A stretch of 64,000 nt of DNA, from contig NC_088783.1 in assembly GCF_958450345.1 (NCBI RefSeq), forward strand, positions 88,247,895 through 88,311,894, given 5' to 3'. The DNA is from Calliphora vicina (taxonomy: Eukaryota > Arthropoda > Insecta > Diptera > Calliphoridae). Under the pieces are notes generated by a model. It ran no database searches, had not been told where the DNA came from, and worked only from the letters and a program-made list of their open reading frames with translations. Shown here piece by piece: positions 60,350-64,000 of the stretch. Numbering within the stretch: position 1 is the first letter of the stretch; the number at the start of each line of letters is the position of its first letter. The translations under genes were made by a program, and so were the position numbers.

Positions 60350-61590
60350 TTAATACCAAGATGTTTACCCCCTGGGTATCACAATGGGATCAGTTTTGAA
60401 TGGACCCAAGTGAGCTGCTTGAAGAGTGGCTACCCATGGAACCTAACCTAACCTAGATCCAAATGTCCTTAAATTAATGACATTATAATTTGTGACATTT
60501 TTTATTTTCAAATACCGAAATTCCTAAAACGGGGAAAATGTGTTCCAAAAACTGAGTTTTTTTTAGAAAAGTGCCTACTGTGACGCTATTTACCGTGTGA
60601 TAGTAAAACAACTTTCTAAGTATTTAAACATCATATAGGGTTATACAAATACGGAACTTTTTCGAGGATCGGTGCTTTGCCTTTTTAGAATTTTTTACTG
60701 AAACCTAAATATTTTTTTTAAAATTGTCCAAGTTTGGATAGGTCTGGGGGATACTGTGTCCGCTTAAGTGAGCCCAATTTTACTTTACATGCTTTTGCAT
60801 TAAGTTTTCATTCTTTTTATTTTATTTAGAATTTTATTGCCAATATAGCTGATATTTTGAAAAAAAAATTCGACCCTCCGTAGGGCCGCCATATTTAAAA
60901 AACAAAAAAAATCGAGCAAAATTAAAAAAAAAAATAAACCTAAATATCTCTTCAACTGAAGGAGATAACCTACACATGTAAGCGTATTTTTTGTAGATCT
61001 TCTCAAGGACTATTTATATTTTAAATTTCAGCTCATTCGGATCATAAATGAATTTTTGGGGATTTTTTTAAAAATTTTGAGACCCGAGGAGACCAACTTT
61101 GAGGGGGCACAAACTGGCCCGTATTACCCGTAGGAAAACACCTCAGCTCTAACCATTTGAAATTTTGTAATAAATCTCCAATAGTTCCCGAGATACCGAA
61201 TTATTTCCAAAAAAAAAAAGTTTCTAAACCACTGTGTGGACTGAGACACGTTAATGGCCTGGCGATTTTTTAATAACTTTAACATTTTTTAACCAATTTT
61301 TGTGTTTTAGAACGACTTATTAGAACGACAATTACGTACACATATCGATTCTTTTAAATTAAATTGCAAAAGTAATTATTTAATGGCAAAATTTTTACAA
61401 AAACTGAAAAAATTGCATTTTTTCCCCTTGTAAATGCACATCAAAACTAAATCGCAAGTCGGCACGGGTTGCAATCATGATAGAAAGACAAAATTTCATA
61501 TTTAACTATAGTTTTATATATATAAAAAAATTATAGGGTATGCGTTCCGAAATTCCAAAACAAAATTTTTTGGGACATTCTAATGATCAT

Positions 61591-61646
61591 GGATTTTAAA
61601 ATTATATTCATCGTGTAAAATTAAGCAAAATGTAAATGTTTTAGGC
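61591..61646. other. XPNPEP3-like 3' flank, 56 bases to the foldback
   Basis: The gap between the stop codon of the XPNPEP3-like gene and the outer end of the foldback element is about 56 bases. The gene's polyadenylation signal must lie here or inside the foldback arm. Confidence 0.5.
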
Positions 61647-62130
61647 TTATTTTAATTTATGTAGATTTTCCAAATCTGTGCTTTCTTTAATGCATGTAGC
61701 CGTTAAAACTTCCACCTTGTTATCGTTTGTTATTAATATATCGTCCTCAATACGAATACCAATTCCACGGAATTCCTTAGGAACATCAGTACGGTCTTGA
61801 GAAATATAGATGCCTGGTTCTACAGTACAAATCATACCAGGCATTAGCCTCAATGACCGCGGTATTAAAGGTGTATCATGAACATCCATACCCAAATAAT
61901 GAGAAACATGATGTGGACAGAATTTATAGCCTGCCTGAAATATGTTAAAACAATTAATAGTCCATTATATATATTTATGTTAATTAAAGTCCTACTAACC
62001 CTTGTAAGACCCACGATATCATTTATATGTTTCGGTACCAAGCCTATCTCTTGTAAGTACTTTCCAAGTTTAAAGCACATTGTGTCAAAAAGCTGATCTA
62101 AGGTTTCGCCACCTTCTCTTAATAGAGTTT
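61647..62130 (-). CDS. Xaa-Pro aminopeptidase 3-like (XPNPEP3), last two exons, partial
   Basis: On the minus strand, exon 62130-62000 and exon 61934-61647 join in frame (TTR|AGY) with GT/AG splice sites and end in TAA. The gene encodes a metallo-aminopeptidase of the M24B (pita-bread) family that removes an N-terminal residue before proline. The vertebrate form acts mainly in mitochondria. Diagnostic blocks are CPHHVSHYLGMDVHDTP (metal-ligand His and substrate-site region), LMPGMICTVEPGIYI (ligand Glu) and FRGIGIRIEDDILIT (ligand Glu). The spacing agrees with human XPNPEP3 as I recall it. Upstream exons are beyond the window or hidden past the hAT element in the intron. The coding sequence shows no damage. 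Confidence 0.9.
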
Positions 62131-62553
62131 CTAAAAGTAAAAAACAATAATTTTGTTTAAAGATAAATATTGAAGCTTAAGGTAATTTCTTTATTTTCAA
62201 TATTTGGCTACTCCGTTGTGTAGCATCTTCATGAATAAATATATTAAAACGTTTATCATTTGAAAAAGTTATAATAAGATAACATAAGCAAACAAAATTG
62301 TAATTAAATACATTATTCGCAGACGATACTCCATTTTGATTGTTTATTTGGTTCATTTATAAAATTAGCCTTAGAAGACTTATATGCACTGAAAATAAAA
62401 TTGAAAGATTTATATTTTCATTCATTGTCCGTTGTATTAGATGCTAAACAAAGAATAACATGTTATAAAACACAACGACAAACATTTTGTATGGAAAAAA
62501 TTCAATTTTAAAAACTTTTTCCCAGTATCCATCATACAAATTGCTTACGTTAC
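62131..62553 (-). other. intron of the XPNPEP3-like gene
   Basis: AT-rich intron sequence. The acceptor TTTTTTACTTTTAG on the minus strand opens the exon at 62130. No coding segment was seen. Confidence 0.5.
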
Positions 62554-63563
62554 CAAGGTTGCCAATTTAGCCATTTTCCGGCTAGATCTTGCGATTTGAT
62601 TTTCATTTAGCCATAAAAAAATGGCTAGATTTAATCTAGCCGGAAGATTTAGCCATTTTATTTTGTCCTAGCCATTTTTATTTTAAACTTTTCTTGAAAT
62701 TTTTTAAAAAATATACCAATATTTTTAATCAAATGACAAATAAATAGTATTTTTTAAAAAATTCTTACGTAGTGGATTTGATGAGAACAGACTGCGTAAT
62801 TGTTTCCAAAGCAAACACAGCAGTCATATTCAAAAATCAATTTTGCATTTGGATCCAATTTTGTTTATAAGTGCCCAGAAATTTGTTTAATTTATCAATT
62901 TATATTGATATTACAATTTTTAATCTGCTAAGAAATGTAATATTTTATATACATACATATATGAAGTCGATCTCACTAAATAATAAGATAATATGGAACA
63001 AATCAAGATCCCCGTAACAGTTTATATTTTCATAATTTTTTTTCCGTTAATATTCTGTATTGCCGGCCTTCGGCCGGGTGAAGGGGCTTTTAACTCTGGG
63101 GTGTATCGAACACCGGCTTCGCTAAAATCACTTTTTCTATATATCAAAATTTTCTTAAGTACTGTCATATAAAATCAAAAAGGAATTTTTGGTTCACAAT
63201 ATTAATAAACTGTACCATATTATATATCATTTTAAAGGTATTGTGAAGCACTATTCAATGATACCCATAACGATCAGTTTGTTTTCCAAATATATGAGAA
63301 ATGTACTATTATATGTATTGACTTTAAATTCATATAACTCTTAAACTAAGAGAGAGCAGGCAAAAATATTTATGTTTTTGTGCTTCTAATTATGAGAGCT
63401 ATCAACACCAAAGAAATTATAAAAATGCAAGCTGTTTCGCTGATCTTGATTTATACCGACAATATTTATGAATTTGTATTCAGTCATTTTGGGTTTTAGC
63501 CATTTCTAGCCATTTTTAATTCTAAATCTAGCCATTTTCTGAGCTAAAGAGTTGACAACCTTG
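62554..63563. mobile_element. hAT-like element with TTAGCCATTTT repeats
   Basis: It starts CAAGGTTGCCAA and ends TTGACAACCTTG, flanked by the exact 8-bp duplication TACGTTAC (62546-62553 and 63564-63571). The subterminal parts on both sides are rich in TAGCCATTTT words in both orientations, as in hAT elements. 1010 bp, no transposase. It lies in the intron of the XPNPEP3-like gene. Confidence 0.9.
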
Positions 63564-63572
63564 TACGTTACT

Positions 63573-64000
63573 GAACGGTTCAAGGTGTATTAATAAGGTG
63601 AAGTTACGAACACAGCTGATTTTTATTTATTTGTTTATGTTGAGTTTGAGATTGTCAAAATTTCTTTACTTTTTTTGTTGTCATTAAAAAAAATAATTGA
63701 AACAGAAAATATTGAAAAGTTTTCAATTTTGTAAATTTTAGTCTAAACAAAGAATTGTGTAAGAAAAATTAAAGAAAACACATTAAACAATAAAATGAGG
63801 TGAGTAGCAGTGAAATTTAATCCTCAAAAGTCCAATGGATGACCAAAATAACATCATTTTGTTTGTTTGCTTGGTTTTACAGTTTTCATGTGCAACAACA
63901 TATTTTGACATTCTCAGTCGTTTGACAATAAAAAAATATTGTCTTTGTTGTATTTGTTGCCGAGACGCTCTCACCTGATTAATACGCATTGGAACCGTTC
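63573..64000. mobile_element. MITE reaching the window edge
   Basis: The left end GAACGGTTCAAGGTGTATTA then ATAAGGTGA is matched inverted at the last bases of the window (TCACCTGATTAATACGCATT then GGAACCGTTC). This gives TIRs of about 29 bp with a few mismatches. The interior is non-coding. The target duplication cannot be tested because the right flank is outside the window. Confidence 0.65.

Larger units (their letters stand above)
54863..60453 (+). mobile_element. LOA-clade LINE, full length, few lesions
   Basis: The element is flanked by TAGATCCAAATG on both sides (54851-54862 and 60454-60465). The other Transib arm shows the uninterrupted site (ACATTTGGATCTAAATTAGT near 45282). It has a GC-rich 5' leader, overlapping ORF1 and ORF2, and a 3' end in CCTAACCTAACCT. 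Endonuclease plus reverse transcriptase plus RNase H, together with ORF1 of the DUF4780 type, fit the LOA/Bilbo group. Base composition is much higher in GC than the surrounding DNA. Few frameshifts and a clean target duplication indicate a young insertion. Confidence 0.9.
44400..61236. mobile_element. Transib transposon with long inverted arms, expanded by nested insertions
   Basis: The ends are CACAGTGGTTTAGAAAC (44400) and GTTTCTAAACCACTGTG (61236), flanked by TGGCC (44395-44399) and TGGAC (61237-61241). Removing the element rejoins the foldback arm perfectly (CTAGTGGCC + TGAGACACG matches the left arm inverted), which proves the 5-bp duplication. Arms exceed 1.2 kb: 44400-45496 plus 46628-about 46900 on the left, and 52690-52814 plus 54419-54862 plus 60466-61236 on the right. 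The loop carries a RAG1-related transposase pseudogene (48061-49680). Terminus, target size and gene together identify Transib. Known Transibs have short TIRs, so the long arms are unusual. Confidence 0.85.
35703..61590. mobile_element. foldback element with ~1 kb arms, swollen to 26 kb by insertions
   Basis: The arms pair across the whole region. ATGATCATTAG..TGTCCCAAAA at the left pairs with its inverse ending near 61590. The words around GTAATTGTCGTTCTAATAAG (40681) pair with 61315-61335. CGTGTCTCAGGCCACTAGAA (about 40758) pairs with the join of TTCTAGTGGCC (44389-44399) and TGAGACACG (from 61242). The centre lies near 43200. Without the inserted elements each arm is about 1 kb around a spacer of about 0.37 kb. 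No transposase frame belongs to it. Left-arm insertions are at 35713, 36504, 41059 and 41731. Right-arm insertions are at 43778 and 44400. Outer limits are approximate. Confidence 0.75.

Noticed and set aside
60440..60453. CCTAACCTAACCT resembles the insect telomere repeat (TTAGG)n.
   Set aside because: It is the 3' tail of the LOA-like LINE, directly before the target duplication. Flies have lost the TTAGG telomere repeat, and only about two and a half units are present.

Overview
The window looks like about 64 kb of chromosome from a higher fly (Diptera Brachycera, plausibly a calyptrate such as a blowfly, house fly or stable fly). It is strongly AT-rich, has spliced genes with GT..AG introns, and is packed with insect transposons (mariner, Tc1, hAT, Transib, PIF/Harbinger-like, Helitron, jockey, I and LOA families). 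Only two conserved host genes are recognisable, and they converge. The C-terminal exons of a TFIIIC largest-subunit homologue (GTF3C1-like, + strand, 8074-9982) lie on the left. The last two exons of a mitochondrial-type Xaa-Pro aminopeptidase (XPNPEP3-like, - strand, 61647-62130) lie on the right. The roughly 51.7 kb between their stop codons is almost entirely nested mobile DNA. The species assignment is inference.

Left part (1-13.6 kb): degraded mariner and Tc1 pieces, a terminal-inverted-repeat (TIR) element at 2122-3284, and a 3.4 kb element (4354-7723) with long inverted arms, CACAGTGG-type ends and a GC-rich 5-bp target duplication. That element carries a nested Tc1-like transposon with a nearly complete DD34E transposase. 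Then come the TFIIIC gene, a dead jockey 3' end, three dispersed palindromes, a small foldback MITE and a 41-bp tandem array.

Middle (13.6-35.5 kb): an 8.72 kb direct tandem duplication (13612-22334 and 22343-31065) with only two substitutions seen by eye. Each unit holds a 5 kb long-TIR transposon with a decayed, unassigned transposase-like gene, a 1.12 kb hAT element inserted in its left arm, a Helitron-like end, a THAP zinc-finger exon on the - strand, and the 5' part of an I-clade LINE. The LINE is complete only to the right of the second copy (29296-35459, with an 11-bp target duplication).

Right (35.7-61.6 kb): an ordered pile of nested insertions that can be unpicked because the palindromic arms supply their own empty sites. 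An old foldback element with arms of about 1 kb (ends near 35703 and 61590) received a PIF-like MITE, a 4.2 kb hAT element, a jockey fragment, a truncated I-like LINE and a second PIF-like MITE. It also received a Transib element (44400-61236). That Transib element has inverted arms over 1 kb and carries a broken RAG1-related transposase (48061-49680). Into it went a Helitron, a hAT MITE, a PIF-like MITE, an IR/DR Tc1 element and a full-length LOA-clade LINE (54863-60453). The LINE's leader contains three stem-loops with a shared core and covarying stems.

The far right holds the XPNPEP3-like exons, a 1 kb hAT element in the intron, and a MITE running off the window edge. No rRNA, tRNA, CRISPR or bacterial-type features were seen.
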